Source: Gimesia aquarii (GTDB taxonomy: Bacteria > Planctomycetota > Planctomycetia > Planctomycetales > Planctomycetaceae). Taken from it: a DNA stretch of 64,000 nt. This document shows, piece by piece, positions 46,718-56,429 of this stretch. The notes below the pieces were generated by a model. That model saw nothing but the letters and a program-made list of their open reading frames with translations, was not told where the DNA came from and made no database searches. How positions within the stretch are numbered: position 1 is the stretch's first letter; every line of letters starts with the position of its first letter. The stretch covers positions 2,481,501 through 2,545,500 of the forward strand of contig NZ_CP037920.1 in NCBI RefSeq assembly GCF_007748195.1, written 5' to 3'. Both the position numbers and the translations under genes were made by a program.

Positions 46718-47305
46718 ATGGACATTCTTCATTCTCCTGTGGTCGAACAGGCGATCCGATTGGCCGCAATGGCCCACAAATCTCAAAAGCGAAAAGCATC
46801 AGGAATTCCATATATTTCGCATCCTATGAGTGTGTGCCTGATCTTAACAAAGGCTGGTTTTCATGATGAGGATATTCTCGCTGCTGCCGTCCTTCACGAC
46901 GTCGTTGAAGATACAAACTTCACAATTGAGCAACTCACAGAGCATTTTTCTGAAGAAGTGATACAGTATGTCAGTGAAATGACAGAGCAAAAAGAGACAA
47001 CCGAGGGAGAAAAGCGGAGTTGGCGTGAGCGTAAACAGGACCATATTGAAGTCATGCAACAGGCGACTCTGGGAGCGCGAGCAATTGAATTAGCGGATAA
47101 GCTGCATAATCTGGAAGCGATGCTGTTCGATTTACGATCAGAAGATATTGATGAATTTTGGAAACACTTTGGTGCCAGTCCGACTGAAATTATTCAATAT
47201 TATCGTTCTATGATTGATGCGGCTGGGCAGTCGGACCAACAATTAGAAACCCTGGTACACAATTGTAATGCACGACTCGATGAATTGAAAAAATATCTTC
47301 CGTGA
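46718..47305 (+). CDS. HD-domain phosphohydrolase, probable small alarmone hydrolase
   Basis: A 195-residue protein with the SpoT/MESH1-type HD pattern: AIRLAAMAHKSQKRKASGIPYISHP, AAAVLHDVVEDT (the HD pair) and ARAIELADKLHNLEAM. Length fits stand-alone (p)ppGpp hydrolases, without synthetase or regulatory domains. It starts 15 bp after the ABC exporter gene, so the two are probably co-transcribed. Another nucleotide substrate is possible. Confidence 0.85.
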   Translation: MDILHSPVVEQAIRLAAMAHKSQKRKASGIPYISHPMSVCLILTKAGFHDEDILAAAVLHDVVEDTNFTIEQLTEHFSEEVIQYVSEMTEQKETTEGEKRSWRERKQDHIEVMQQATLGARAIELADKLHNLEAMLFDLRSEDIDEFWKHFGASPTEIIQYYRSMIDAAGQSDQQLETLVHNCNARLDELKKYLP

Positions 47306-47504
47306 GCACTGCATTTGCGATACAACACCTTATGATAGTTTGGTAGAGTTTTGGGGTGACCTGTATTGCATATGGTAAGTCCGAACATCCAGAACTCTCG
47401 TGGGAAAATGTCCCCTTAATTTAGAGCAGATTGTCAATCGTAACTGGATGATAGCGTGAATAGTGGTTCGTCAATGCCGTTCAAAACGGAAGGTAAAGTG
47501 AACT

Positions 47505-48143
47505 ATGAGGCAGCAGAAAAGAGAATATTCTAACAGTTTTCTCTGGTTTATGGATAATTGGATTGGACTGTTTTTTTTCGTCTTCTTCGCATTTGGTGTT
47601 ATTGTCGGAGGCGCTCTTTATCTTGATTCTCGACTTGCAGAAATTGAAGATCATCTTCAATATGTTCCACCACGGAGCTATGAGCCACCCAATCTGAATG
47701 ACTATCAAGCAGGAAATATCTCATTAGAGAAATTACCAATACGGCAATTGGTTTATGTCCCCTCTTATTCGCACATTTACTATCACGGTGGATCACCGTT
47801 GCTGCTTGAAACAACACTCAGTATTCGTAATATCGATCTTGATCAGCCGATTTACCTGAACTCGATTGAGTATTTCAATACTCAAGGCAAACTGGTTAAG
47901 AAGTATCTTGAGCAAAAGATAAAGTTAGCTCCTCTGCAAACGATTGAGTTCTTAGTCGAGGATCGCGATAGTTCTGGTGGATCTGGAGCCAATTTCCTTG
48001 TCGAATGGTTTTCGGAGAGCGAAGTTAACAAACCAATCATAGAAACGGTAATGATTGGGACGTCTGGATCGCAGGCGATCAGTTTTACAAGAACGGGAGC
48101 CGATATTTCATCCTCAAATGGTAGAAGCACCCGGTCAAAATAG
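47505..48143 (+). CDS. DUF3124 family membrane-anchored protein
   Basis: A 212-residue protein with one N-terminal helix (IGLFFFVFFAFGVIVGGALYL) and a DUF3124 domain: QLVYVPSYSHIYYHGGSPLLLETTLSIRNID, YFNTQGKLVKKYL, SSGGSGANFLVEWFSE. GGAAGGTAAAG precedes the ATG. The family is small, envelope-located and of unknown function. The C-terminus is Ser-rich. Confidence 0.85.
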   Translation: MRQQKREYSNSFLWFMDNWIGLFFFVFFAFGVIVGGALYLDSRLAEIEDHLQYVPPRSYEPPNLNDYQAGNISLEKLPIRQLVYVPSYSHIYYHGGSPLLLETTLSIRNIDLDQPIYLNSIEYFNTQGKLVKKYLEQKIKLAPLQTIEFLVEDRDSSGGSGANFLVEWFSESEVNKPIIETVMIGTSGSQAISFTRTGADISSSNGRSTRSK

Positions 48144-48226
48144 TGTTTTAGATTATAGTGACTTACCACTCGAATACTGATATGTGCTGCTAGAATCGGC
48201 TTACATAAATCAATGGCGCAATTGCT

Positions 48227-49966
48227 TCATCTCTGATTATGCGTAGTCTCAAAAGTCGACGATTCTGAATCTTTTGGCCGTGTCTCACTGGATTTTGTAT
48301 CGAGGGAGTTTTGCAAAAACGGTTTTAGTTTAACCTGCTTGTCGTCCGCATTGATGATCCAAACCTGTCGATCTGAGAAATACTCTCTGAGTTTCTTGTT
48401 TGATTCCTCGTCTAAAACATGTGCCCAAACAACTTCAGCATCATCAATGTTTGCACGATTATAAATCCATTCGAAATGAGGATCATGATCGTCCGAGTAT
48501 TTGACAAAAACAAGGTCTTTCTTCTGATTCTGTTTCAATTGTTCAATCAGTTCTGATCGCTGTAATGCTATTGGATATTGAGCAGGGAGCTCTGGTGTCG
48601 ACGTGAAAAGCCAAATCTTGGTAAAGCTCATAGCAACAAAGATTAAACCCAGGCCAAATACTAATACCGGTCCCTGATTACGATCTTGCCACCAGGCAAC
48701 ACGCCATTGGCGTGCACCTTGAATCAAAATGAAAAAAACAAGAGGAATCACTGGAGCCAGATAATGAGGTTGAAAAAAAGTCGCTCCAAACAGATCAATG
48801 AAACTGATCAACAACACGATTGTCACTGCAATGCATCCCCAACGCTCTTTGACAATCCAGGGGATTATGAGTAAGAAAACACCCAAAGGGAAAACGATCA
48901 AGTTGCCGAGAAGTCTCGATATTTTTATTGAAACAGTATCCCAATACCCGCTCAGTTCCTGTTGCCTCTGGTACATCTCATATGACCATTCGGATTGGAA
49001 TTTTCTCAAATGCGGGTTGGCGACATTTGCATCACGTGGTGTTCCCCAAAGAAAAAGTGGGGTTTGAGAATAGGTTTCTTCATGCACTTGATAAGGAAAG
49101 CGAAAGATGCTTCCTGTGACTTGATCGTTATAAAACGCAATGATTCCTACGATACATAAAGATGTAAATCCCAGGGGAAAGAGGACGAAGCGAACTAATA
49201 CCATTTTGGAAAATTCTGTTTGTTTTATCATCCAGATCACTAAGATCACCGCTGCTGAAACAGCGGCCAGAAACCCTTCAAAAGGACGACTCACAGAAAG
49301 AATCAATATTCCTGTTCCCAATATTAATGCGGTCCCTGAATGAGGGTGTTTTATTAGACGGCGTAAAGCGCCAAACAACAAAGCCCCACCCAGCATCGCA
49401 ACTGCCCCACCCCAATAATTTTGTCCCCAAAGTAGAATGATGGGGTGGAGGGCTGACAATAAACCACCGGCGAATGCCCATCGAGGGGGAACCCAGGCAT
49501 GGAGCATCCAGCAAATGGCAGCGCACGCGAGTGCGACACTCAACCAGGCTCCAACAATAGGGCGTCCCGTCAGTACTTGACCGAGAGCGAGAAACAGACC
49601 CTGGCCGACAGGATATTTGGAAGCATACGTTGGTTGATGAATTATGTGAAATGACTCAAAGTGCTTCCAGAAGGGGTGTGTGGGATTTGTCAATCTCCCC
49701 TGTGAAATCGTATCGGCAGCGAGCAAGTAGCTAAACTCATCATGAATTCGGGGGATTGGTTTTTTGAAGCTTGAAATACACGCCGAAAGTAAAAAGCTGA
49801 GCAGGAAGACCGTTATAACTGATGTTACAGGAGAACTAAATGTTTGAAATACCCTCCGAAAGCGATTTAAAATCTTGAATCGCACAAACCGATTGGGGAC
49901 CACTCTCGTGAGAAGTAACAATGCGGCTAGAACATAGCAGGTTAATAAAATCAAAGTTGTTTTCAT
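48227..49966 (-). CDS. Polytopic membrane glycosyltransferase-like protein (ArnT/PMT type)
   Basis: A 579-residue protein from ATG 49966; an ATG at 50017 would add 17 residues. About 11 membrane segments. An external loop after helix 2 carries PRIHDEFSYLLAADTISQGRL, a pattern of GT39/GT83-type lipid-linked sugar transferases, in which the Asp/Glu is catalytic. The soluble C-terminal 110 residues are polar. Convergent with the DUF3124 gene and divergent from a GT2 gene, consistent with a cell-surface glycan locus. Confidence 0.72.
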   Translation of the reverse strand: MKTTLILLTCYVLAALLLLTRVVPNRFVRFKILNRFRRVFQTFSSPVTSVITVFLLSFLLSACISSFKKPIPRIHDEFSYLLAADTISQGRLTNPTHPFWKHFESFHIIHQPTYASKYPVGQGLFLALGQVLTGRPIVGAWLSVALACAAICWMLHAWVPPRWAFAGGLLSALHPIILLWGQNYWGGAVAMLGGALLFGALRRLIKHPHSGTALILGTGILILSVSRPFEGFLAAVSAAVILVIWMIKQTEFSKMVLVRFVLFPLGFTSLCIVGIIAFYNDQVTGSIFRFPYQVHEETYSQTPLFLWGTPRDANVANPHLRKFQSEWSYEMYQRQQELSGYWDTVSIKISRLLGNLIVFPLGVFLLIIPWIVKERWGCIAVTIVLLISFIDLFGATFFQPHYLAPVIPLVFFILIQGARQWRVAWWQDRNQGPVLVFGLGLIFVAMSFTKIWLFTSTPELPAQYPIALQRSELIEQLKQNQKKDLVFVKYSDDHDPHFEWIYNRANIDDAEVVWAHVLDEESNKKLREYFSDRQVWIINADDKQVKLKPFLQNSLDTKSSETRPKDSESSTFETTHNQR

Positions 49967-50246
49967 GGAGCATAACCTGATCAGACATGCAAGGTAGTGC
50001 TTGAGTCTGTTACTCAATATCGACAGCTCAGTCCAATCAAGACATTTTAACCTTAGATCTTAGACTTCTTTCCACTTCGAGATTTTCAGAATTCGAGCAT
50101 TTTCTTTGACCATACCCCTTAATGATCCTATTATGAAATAGGCGGTATATGAAGTACAAGCAGATTATCTAAGCGAACAGAGCCTTCGTTTCTAAGACTA
50201 ATGGGTATTTAGAAGAGCCGATTCTAACGAGAATGAGTTGTAAACT

Positions 50247-51533
50247 ATGAATGAGAAATGGCTTACAATCGTCATTCCTGCATTAAATGAAGAAGATGCG
50301 ATTGGATCTACAATCTCTCGAAGCCTCGAAGCTAGAGAGGAGATTTGTCAGGCAGCTGACTTAGATGGTGTAGAAATTATAGTTGTCAGTGACGGATCAA
50401 CAGACAAGACAGCTGAAATTGCTCAAAGCTTCGATGATGTGCAAGTTATCGTTTTTGACGATAATCAGGGATATGGGGCCGCCATCAAAGAAGGTTGGAG
50501 ACGCGGGCGTGGAGATCTGGTCGGATTCCTCGATGCAGACGGAACCTGTGATCCACGCTTTTTTGCTAACTTATGCAAGACCGCGCAAGACGAAAATGCT
50601 GATATCACACTTGGCTCGCGGTTGGGAGCAGATTCACAAATGCCGGCAATCCGCAAAGCGGGTAACCGGATGTTTGCATTCCTGCTAGGCTTATTATGTG
50701 GCAGAAAAGTGACGGATACAGCCAGCGGTATGCGGGTTGTACGTCGCTCGGCACTGAAACACCTTTATCCACTCCCTGATGGATTACATTTCACCCCGGC
50801 GATGAGTGCGCGCGCCTTAATGAACGATTTACGGATTATAGAAATCCCGATGAAATATGAAGAACGGATCGGGGAAAGTAAACTGAGCGCGCTTTGGGAC
50901 GGGTTTCGATTTCTCAGAGCAATCGGTGAAGGGGTTCTGTGCTATCGGCCCGAAAAGATTTTCTTGACAGGCTTTTCTATTTGTATGTTATTCATACTGG
51001 TCCTGGCGGCCTACCCAACAGAGTTTTACTTTCAAAACCAGAGACTTGAAGAATGGATGATCTATCGGTTTGTGGTTTGTCAGTTCATTGGTTCATTGGG
51101 AATTACGTTATTACTTGCTTCAGCGCTTGCAAATCGGATGGCTTTACTCAGTTCACGTCGTGATGAATCGATTGGCTTCTGGTCATCGGTTGTTGCCAGT
51201 CTGTTTACCGGTAAATCTCTTTTTGTAATGGTGACTCTCTTTAGCGGATTGAGCATCGGATTTTTATGGCCAGGAATCGTTGAGTTTGCAACTTCGGGCA
51301 AGATTACTTTGCATTGGTCACGTTTAATTGCAGGAGCATTTACTCTTTTCACTGTGATGCAAGCACTGATCTTTTTTGTACTCATGAAAGTAGTTGCGAT
51401 TTGGAGCATTGAACAACTTTCCATAGAAAAAAGCACTTTTGATCCAACTCAGAAAGAATCTCTTGAAATTTTGAATAAGAAACATCAAAAACTCACTTCC
51501 ATGGCAGAGACTTCACAACAGCTAATGAAGTGA
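50247..51533 (+). CDS. Family 2 glycosyltransferase with C-terminal membrane helices
   Basis: A 428-residue protein. The GT2 domain (about 1-230) has IVIPALNEEDAIG, IIVVSDGSTDKTAEIA, the metal-binding GFLDADGTCDP and GSRLG, like polyprenyl-phosphate sugar synthases. Four hydrophobic segments follow (for example FLTGFSICMLFILVLAAYP). It probably charges a lipid carrier with sugar and could feed the ArnT/PMT-like protein encoded divergently. Confidence 0.88.
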   Translation: MNEKWLTIVIPALNEEDAIGSTISRSLEAREEICQAADLDGVEIIVVSDGSTDKTAEIAQSFDDVQVIVFDDNQGYGAAIKEGWRRGRGDLVGFLDADGTCDPRFFANLCKTAQDENADITLGSRLGADSQMPAIRKAGNRMFAFLLGLLCGRKVTDTASGMRVVRRSALKHLYPLPDGLHFTPAMSARALMNDLRIIEIPMKYEERIGESKLSALWDGFRFLRAIGEGVLCYRPEKIFLTGFSICMLFILVLAAYPTEFYFQNQRLEEWMIYRFVVCQFIGSLGITLLLASALANRMALLSSRRDESIGFWSSVVASLFTGKSLFVMVTLFSGLSIGFLWPGIVEFATSGKITLHWSRLIAGAFTLFTVMQALIFFVLMKVVAIWSIEQLSIEKSTFDPTQKESLEILNKKHQKLTSMAETSQQLMK

Positions 51534-51706
51534 AATTGCTCTACAAATCCATTTCTAAACGTTACCGGGTTGATGTCATAAGATCCGTTCAAAATAGATC
51601 CTGCCATTGCGAATAAGAAGTACTAATATAAGTCAGTCGTTGAGTCAGATTCTTCGTTTCTATTCTAATCGATCTCCACTGATAATGATTTCAAATCGAG
51701 GTAATC

Positions 51707-52411
51707 ATGCAAAATCAAATTAGTGAGTCTTCTTCGGACGTCATTTTTTGGCATCCAGGAATGGAATGCTGCGATGAAATCTGGGAAGCCGCGTATTGTC
51801 GTTTTGAGACGCCAAAACAAGAAATGAAAAAGTTTATCAAAAGGCTTTGTCAGTTGGGCGTTGATCGGTGGGAGAAGCATCAACAAGTTGTTGAGTTATT
51901 TTGTGGACAAGGCATGGGACTACATGCCCTGAAAAAATTAGGGTTTTCTTCAATTGAAGGAGTTGATCTGTCACCACATCTACTCAATCAATATCAGGGA
52001 ACGGCACAATTATATGTTGGTGATTGCCGGGATTTAAAATTTGAAGAAAATAGCCGGGATGTTTTAATAGTTCAAGGTGGATTGCATCATTTACCGGATT
52101 TACCTTCGGATCTTAAGCAGACTTTAGAAGAAATGAGTCGAGTCCTTCGTCCAGGGGGGCACGTTATTATAGTTGAGCCGTGGCTGACTCCTTTTCTTCG
52201 TTTCGTACTATGTGTCAGTAAAAATAAACCATTAAGAAAGCTGTGGCCCAAGTTAGATGCATTTGCTGTCATGACTGAGCAGGAGCTGACAACCTACGAA
52301 CAATGGTTGGGCCAGCCTGTGGAAATCTTGACGCTCTTAAACCGGTACTTCGATGTTGAACAGCAAAGAATTACGTTTGGGAAGTTGATGTATGTCGGTA
52401 GAAAGTCCTGA
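51707..52411 (+). CDS. Class I SAM-dependent methyltransferase
   Basis: A 234-residue Methyltransf_11-type protein with motif I VVELFCGQGMGLHALKKLG, an acidic loop IEGVDLSP, DVLIVQGGLHHLP and the post-motif MSRVLRPGGHVIIVEP. The N-terminal extension FWHPGMECCDEIWEAAY is unusual. GAGG precedes the ATG. It may modify a lipid or sugar in the neighbouring glycan pathway, but the substrate cannot be told. Confidence 0.88.
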   Translation: MQNQISESSSDVIFWHPGMECCDEIWEAAYCRFETPKQEMKKFIKRLCQLGVDRWEKHQQVVELFCGQGMGLHALKKLGFSSIEGVDLSPHLLNQYQGTAQLYVGDCRDLKFEENSRDVLIVQGGLHHLPDLPSDLKQTLEEMSRVLRPGGHVIIVEPWLTPFLRFVLCVSKNKPLRKLWPKLDAFAVMTEQELTTYEQWLGQPVEILTLLNRYFDVEQQRITFGKLMYVGRKS

Positions 52412-52524
52412 TCTGAAAACAGACTGGCTTTCTGTAGATCTCAGGTCAACTCGAATTGTTCCAATGCGTGGTAAAACATCTCAGACCCACTATAATAATC
52501 TTTTTTAGATGCGAGGAGATGCTG

Positions 52525-53382
52525 ATGCCATTGCTGGGAGCACACCAGTCTATTGCTGGTGGATATTATAAAGCCGTAGATGCCGCAGCCGAATTTGGAA
52601 TGGATTGTGTGCAGATCTTTACCAAAAACAATAATCAATGGCGGGCTAAGCCATTGACTGATAAAGACGTCAGTCTCTTTCAAGAACGATTGAAGACGAC
52701 CGGAGTAGGGCATCCTTGCTCACACATGAGTTATTTGATTAATCTGGCAAGCCCCAAAGATGAGTTATGGAATAAATCGATTGATGCCGTCGTCGTTGAG
52801 TTAGAACGTGCAGAAGCATTAGGGTTGGAGGGGGCAGTCATGCATCCTGGCAGCTTTGTAACTTCCAGTGAACAGGAGGGGTTAGACCGGATTGTTGCTG
52901 CCATTGATCAGATACATCAGCAAACGGAGAATTTTAAAACACAGATCTGGTTGGAAACAACAGCAGGTCAGGGGTCAAATCTGGGGTTTCGATTTGAACA
53001 ATTAGCTTATTTACTGGAGCAGGTGCAAGAAGATGAGCGATTGGGAATTTGTGTTGACACTTGTCACATCTTTGCCGCTGGTTATCCATTAATTAAAAAA
53101 AAGGAATACCAGTCTACGATGGCAGAGTTTGATAATGTGATTGGCTTAGATCGTATCCGCGCATTCCACCTGAATGATAGTAAATGTGAATTTGGAAGTC
53201 GCAAGGACCGTCATGAAAATATCGGACAGGGTTTTCTGGGATTGGAGCCATTCCGACACTTACTGAATGATCCAGTTTTTCATGACCGTCCTATGTACCT
53301 TGAGACTCCCAAGGCCGAAGAAGACGGCATCCCGCTGGACCAAATCAATATGGAAACGTTACGCAAGCTTTGTAAAGCCTGA
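52525..53382 (+). CDS. nfo: Endonuclease IV
   Basis: A 285-residue AP endonuclease. The start at 52525 is chosen because GAGGAG lies 6 nt upstream and translation begins at MPLLGAHQSIAGG, the family N-terminus. Zinc ligands and signature motifs: GAVMHPGSF, WLETTAGQGSNLG, GICVDTCHIFAAGY, FHLNDSKCEFGSRKDRHENIGQG and YLETPKA. It nicks DNA at abasic sites in base-excision repair. Confidence 0.95.
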   Translation: MPLLGAHQSIAGGYYKAVDAAAEFGMDCVQIFTKNNNQWRAKPLTDKDVSLFQERLKTTGVGHPCSHMSYLINLASPKDELWNKSIDAVVVELERAEALGLEGAVMHPGSFVTSSEQEGLDRIVAAIDQIHQQTENFKTQIWLETTAGQGSNLGFRFEQLAYLLEQVQEDERLGICVDTCHIFAAGYPLIKKKEYQSTMAEFDNVIGLDRIRAFHLNDSKCEFGSRKDRHENIGQGFLGLEPFRHLLNDPVFHDRPMYLETPKAEEDGIPLDQINMETLRKLCKA

Positions 53383-53600
53383 GCTATTTTCAGAAAGACC
53401 GCTAAAATCACTAATACCCTCTCATGTTATCAAATCATTAGGGTCGATAAATGATAACAGGCGTTTGTCTGGTGCGGTTGCGCGCTTGATGGAATTGCCT
53501 CCCAATGCCTCAACTCCCCATTGAGGAAACTTCCCGCGACCCAGGCAGAGAATCGGGTTCAAGTCTCGAACTTTGCATGCAGAGAACAGGATTTGTCGTT

Positions 53601-55448
53601 GTGAAGATCGGTCTATTAACACGAAGCCTTACAACGGTTTATGCGTTGGTGATTGCCCTCTGTTGTCTCATGGTGGGCTGCCTTCGAACACCAGCAGAAG
53701 TCGTTTCTCAATCTGAGAAGAGCCCCCATGATCCTGTTATAAGTTCAAAAAGCAGCTCTAGCTTTAATTATTTTCAGTTGAAAAAGAAATCTTCTGACGA
53801 TGAGGCAGTGGCCAGGGTTAAAGTCAATGAACCTTCTTCAGTCGATCATCGCACTCATACAAAGCCTGTAGATGACACGGGGCGTGTAGAGATCATTGCT
53901 GACACTTCAACAAGGCCTCACTATTCAACAGAGAAAATAAGGAAAACGGTAAAACATCCGTCTGAAAGCTGGCGATCGAAATCATTGATTGAATCCGCCA
54001 AGAAGTATCCTTCAAAGGTTTCTGGTTCATATTATCATCGTAATTCAGATCGCGTTAAACTGGCAACTCGATACGGTTCTGTTGATCAAAGCGGCTCCTC
54101 AGGCATACGTCGGGTATCGAATCTCAAATTCGATTCTTTAGATCATGATGAGTCCACAAAGAAAAAAGTGGAAGCAACGACTTCGACAGACCAGTTGAGG
54201 TCTCGCGAAATGAATCGCTATTTTAATCAGTTAGCTCAGGGAAAAGTTAGTTCTTCACAGATTAAGCAATTGGAGAACGAATTACATCAGGATCTGGAAC
54301 ATGCAAAGCCGACGTTCGAAGGAATCAGTGACGAAATGCGACGAATGCAGGTTTCGTCCATCCTGGAGCGCGCGAAGCGTGAACTCAAACAAGAGAATTA
54401 CGAATATGCCGCATTTTTAGCAGAGCAGGCATTAGAGTCGAGCTATCAGGGACATATTGCCTTTGGCCCTGAAGAAGAATCGCCGCAGATGTTACTCCAG
54501 CGTATCAAAAAAAACATGCCGGCCAATTTTGATTCTGAAGTACAAAAAATTGAACATACCAATCCACAGATTCAAACAAATGGCGGTCAAAGAGTACAAA
54601 ATTTTCAATTCTCGCCTTCCCCCGTTCATCCATTGAAAAGACGTTCTGTAATCAATCCAAAACAGATGCGTCCTCAAACTCGACCTTCAACTGATTCGAT
54701 ACAGGAATTACCAATGATCGTTCCCCGTAATGTGGGGACAGATCGTCCGCAGACAGCGAAACCTAACGTTCGTAAACAAGTTCCAGTTTCCCCCGGAATT
54801 TCTTTGGACTCACCTGCGTTTGAGCCATATCCAGCTTTTGAACAAAAACCGGCAGAGCAATTGGAAATCCCTTTTCCTGAAAAGACGACACAACAAGAGA
54901 CGCCGTCCAGATCGCAGCCTGCTCTAGGACTTGAGCTTGAAGAAGTTCCAGATGAGCCACCAGCCAAAGTTCGCCTAAGCGGACCAGAGCCTGTGCATCA
55001 AGATCCAGTAGAAGATGCCGCTGATTTATCGAAGCCAGGGCCTCAATTGATGCTCCCTAAGCTGCCTGTGGTACCTCAGGATCTTACATCTCAATCTTTC
55101 GGTCATAATCAGTCTCGTCAGGCAACAATTCTCAACAGCTCAGAACAAAACCAGTCGAAACAATCCGTACCTGTTAAATTCCAATCAAAAAAAACCAAGA
55201 CTGTTCAGCACGTCCAGGCACCAGGTACGGAAAATAGTTCGATTGCAGGGGAAAGCAAGTCAGGTCTGAATGAATCAGGACTGACACTCGATGAAATTGA
55301 GTGGGAGCTTGATGAAGAAAAAAGACCAGAACGAGAAAGCCAGTGGTCGGGGATGTCGACGTTGTTGCTCATTGTAGGGGGAATGATCATTCTCTTATTG
55401 TCATCGATTATCGTCATCTTGTTACGACGCAGTAATCCTTCAATCTGA
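53601..55448 (+). CDS. Lipoprotein-like protein with C-terminal membrane helix
   Basis: A 615-residue protein from GTG 53601 (AGGA upstream); ATG 53577 is an alternative. The N-terminus has a signal segment with lipobox MVGC. A Ser/Lys/Thr-rich disordered region follows; residues about 200-300 are helical with a TPR-like segment (RMQVSSILERAKRELKQENYEYAAFLAEQALESS). A long Pro/Gln-rich region leads to a C-terminal helix (STLLLIVGGMIILLLSSIIV) ending in RRSNPSI. Lipid anchor plus terminal helix would tether both ends. No known family. Confidence 0.65.
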   Translation: MKIGLLTRSLTTVYALVIALCCLMVGCLRTPAEVVSQSEKSPHDPVISSKSSSSFNYFQLKKKSSDDEAVARVKVNEPSSVDHRTHTKPVDDTGRVEIIADTSTRPHYSTEKIRKTVKHPSESWRSKSLIESAKKYPSKVSGSYYHRNSDRVKLATRYGSVDQSGSSGIRRVSNLKFDSLDHDESTKKKVEATTSTDQLRSREMNRYFNQLAQGKVSSSQIKQLENELHQDLEHAKPTFEGISDEMRRMQVSSILERAKRELKQENYEYAAFLAEQALESSYQGHIAFGPEEESPQMLLQRIKKNMPANFDSEVQKIEHTNPQIQTNGGQRVQNFQFSPSPVHPLKRRSVINPKQMRPQTRPSTDSIQELPMIVPRNVGTDRPQTAKPNVRKQVPVSPGISLDSPAFEPYPAFEQKPAEQLEIPFPEKTTQQETPSRSQPALGLELEEVPDEPPAKVRLSGPEPVHQDPVEDAADLSKPGPQLMLPKLPVVPQDLTSQSFGHNQSRQATILNSSEQNQSKQSVPVKFQSKKTKTVQHVQAPGTENSSIAGESKSGLNESGLTLDEIEWELDEEKRPERESQWSGMSTLLLIVGGMIILLLSSIIVILLRRSNPSI

Positions 55449-55465
55449 TTTTTCTCTTGATCAAA

Positions 55466-55816
55466 TCAATCTTCCGGTTTGGTAATGAATTCTCCGCCAC
55501 TGATGAACATGCCGTTCTCACAGGGGGTACACCACATAATTTTGACGCGGTATTCAAATTCCCGAGTTTCACTTGCCAGCTTCACGGTAACTTCTCCGGG
55601 GTTGATCATGCCTTTGTGCAGTAGACCTAGCCCTTGACGACTGATTTCTCGGGTCATCGCAGAAATCGTATTTCCACGTAATGTCTTCACTTCAGCAGGC
55701 ACAGAGAGTTCAAGGCGATCTACGTCTCTGACATTGACGGCTTCGCTGTTTCCGAAGCTTTCCAAGACTTGTTTAAGGTCATCCATCGTAGGACGGCTCC
55801 ATGGGGTCTGTTCCAT
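55466..55816 (-). CDS. PilZ-domain protein
   Basis: A 116-residue protein. The start at 55816 has AGGAG upstream; the longer frame from 55942 lacks one. PilZ signs are an RDVDR (RxxxR) segment and EISRQGLG, in which Glu replaces the usual Asp/Asn of the [DN]xSxxG motif, so c-di-GMP binding may be weakened. Ends with the MFISGGEF strand. Convergent with the lipoprotein gene. Confidence 0.85.
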   Translation of the reverse strand: MEQTPWSRPTMDDLKQVLESFGNSEAVNVRDVDRLELSVPAEVKTLRGNTISAMTREISRQGLGLLHKGMINPGEVTVKLASETREFEYRVKIMWCTPCENGMFISGGEFITKPED

Positions 55817-56429
55817 CGAATGTACTCCTGGTCTTGCAGTTGTTTCTGAAAGGCTAATAGATTTGTAATAAAAATCTGCTACTAAAATATAGGATACAAA
55901 ATAATCAAGGTTTCTAATTACTTTCAAAATGCGACTTTGCATGTTTTCTATCCAAAGTCTCTCTTAACTACAAGCAATTAGTACACTTAGGTTTGTTAAA
56001 GGCTAACAGTTATAACACCAGGCGAAGCAGTAGAAAATTACAAAGCCATGCGCCTTGTGACGATTATTCATCCCGCGATGGTGCGTGTTGTATCAATCAT
56101 TCCAAATGCTCCTGCAAAATCTGCTATAACGTTTCCGGTTTATAAAATCTGGATGACGCTTTGAGCAAAGCCTGTTCGATATGAGTGTGGGATGATCTCG
56201 GTAATAAATAGTTCAAGTTTATTTCAATAGATGGTTCTAGCCTGTATTCATGTTTATTGTGGCATCTCCAGGGGTAATTGATCGAGGATCACCTCTTGAA
56301 ACTGCTACGATCAAATTGAACATGCCCTAGTAAAATTGCAACCTGATATAGAATTTCTCCATTGATTAATTCGATGAGAGAACTTGAGCTGGCTCAAGCA
56401 AGAGAAAGCAGATAGATCTACCAATACTT
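55817..56429. other. Intergenic gap, no gene seen
   Basis: A 613-bp divergent spacer between the PilZ gene and the MMPL transporter. Composition is AT-rich; no clear promoter hexamer pair, hairpin or open frame with ribosome site. The transporter has only a weak ribosome site. Confidence 0.4.
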
